Source of the DNA: Rhodanobacter sp. LX-99
GTDB lineage: Bacteria; Pseudomonadota; Gammaproteobacteria; Xanthomonadales; Rhodanobacteraceae
DNA: 64,000 nt
Direction: 5' to 3'
Assembly: GCF_018599185.1 (NCBI RefSeq)
Contig: NZ_JAHFVL010000001.1
Coordinates: 620,001 to 684,000, forward strand
Part shown: in pieces, positions 63,945 through 64,000 of the stretch
Layout: the number at the start of each line of letters is the position of its first letter
Numbering within the stretch: the stretch's first letter is position 1
Position numbers and translations under genes: made by a program
Notes under the pieces: model-generated
Told to the model about the DNA's origin: nothing
Database searches by the model: none
What the model saw: only the letters and a program-made list of their open reading frames with translations

Positions 63945-64000
63945 ATCAGCCCAAATGCCCCCGCGTGATGCCGCAGGTGATCGTCGATGAAGCTGGTGAT
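63941..64000 (-). CDS. C-terminal end of an unidentified gene (partial)
   Basis: A minus-strand frame runs from the window edge to TGA at 63941-63943 and codes for 19 residues ending HHAGAFGLI. Its stop overlaps the rimJ ATG by four bases, the same coupling seen elsewhere in the window, which supports a real upstream gene. Too short to identify. Confidence 0.5.
   Translation of the reverse strand: MTSFIDDHLRHHAGAFGLI

Overview
The window is a high-GC chromosomal stretch from a gammaproteobacterium of the order Xanthomonadales, most likely Rhodanobacteraceae (Rhodanobacter/Dyella-like). This is inferred from three things. The arginine cluster is the Xanthomonas type, with N-acetylornithine carbamoyltransferase, a fused N-acetylglutamate synthase/kinase and N-acetylcitrulline deacetylase, followed by argH-proB-proA. 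There is a FimX-like c-di-GMP receptor. Several families of short palindromic repeats lie between genes. No tRNA, rRNA, CRISPR array, prophage or insertion sequence was seen. Most of the window is core genome, with one small low-GC island.

Layout: 1-2204 is the end of a leucine/isovalerate catabolic cluster (methylcrotonyl-CoA carboxylase alpha subunit, HMG-CoA lyase). 2246-9648 holds an exported amidohydrolase, two GNAT acetyltransferases, a YdeI-like protein, an RcnB-like protein, an SDR of the HSD10 type, the EF-P paralogue EfpL and an FUSC efflux-type membrane protein. 9712-12618 carries ACMS decarboxylase and kynureninase. 12640-14400 is an AT-richer island with a small secreted protein, a GIY-YIG-like protein and an integron attC-like site. 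14401-25371 (minus strand) is the arginine/proline block proA-proB-cupin-argH-argC-argB(NAGS-K)-argE'-argG-osmC-paiB-argF'. It is preceded at 25547-25708 by a possible attenuator leader.

25834-35326 contains a glycine-zipper protein, cysS, sufE, a Cys-poor DksA with a histone-H1-like tail, yidD, folE2, a squalene/phytoene-synthase-like protein, a MupP/Gph phosphatase, ubiG, a YciI protein and an MTA/SAH deaminase. 35647-39501 pairs efp with its modification enzyme epmB and then fimX. 39601-43259 is the conserved rplS-trmD-rimM-rpsP set with ffh. 43357-49144 holds a CcsA-like protein, radA, dnaB, rplI-rpsR-rpsF and iscA. 49297-64000 contains asnS, a lipoprotein, and an SDR plus the lower 2-aminomuconate pathway (aldehyde dehydrogenase, RidA-type deaminase) around a carbonic anhydrase. 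It continues with hutG, a ChaN/EreA-like secreted protein, a broken TonB-like fragment, an NlpC/P60 lipoprotein, slyD, an MFS carrier, a methyltransferase, rhlE and rimJ.

The genes form coherent modules. Tryptophan degradation is split between 9.7-12.6 kb and 52.8-55.4 kb. Arginine is made through acetylated intermediates up to N-acetylcitrulline. Translation support appears repeatedly (EF-P, EpmB, EfpL, ribosomal proteins, TrmD, RimM, RhlE). The points most worth checking are the candidate arginine attenuator, the single-cassette island with its attC-like site, the Cys-poor DksA/FolE2 neighbourhood, the upstream ORF and hairpin over the rhlE start, and the repeat that supplies the 3' end of argE'.
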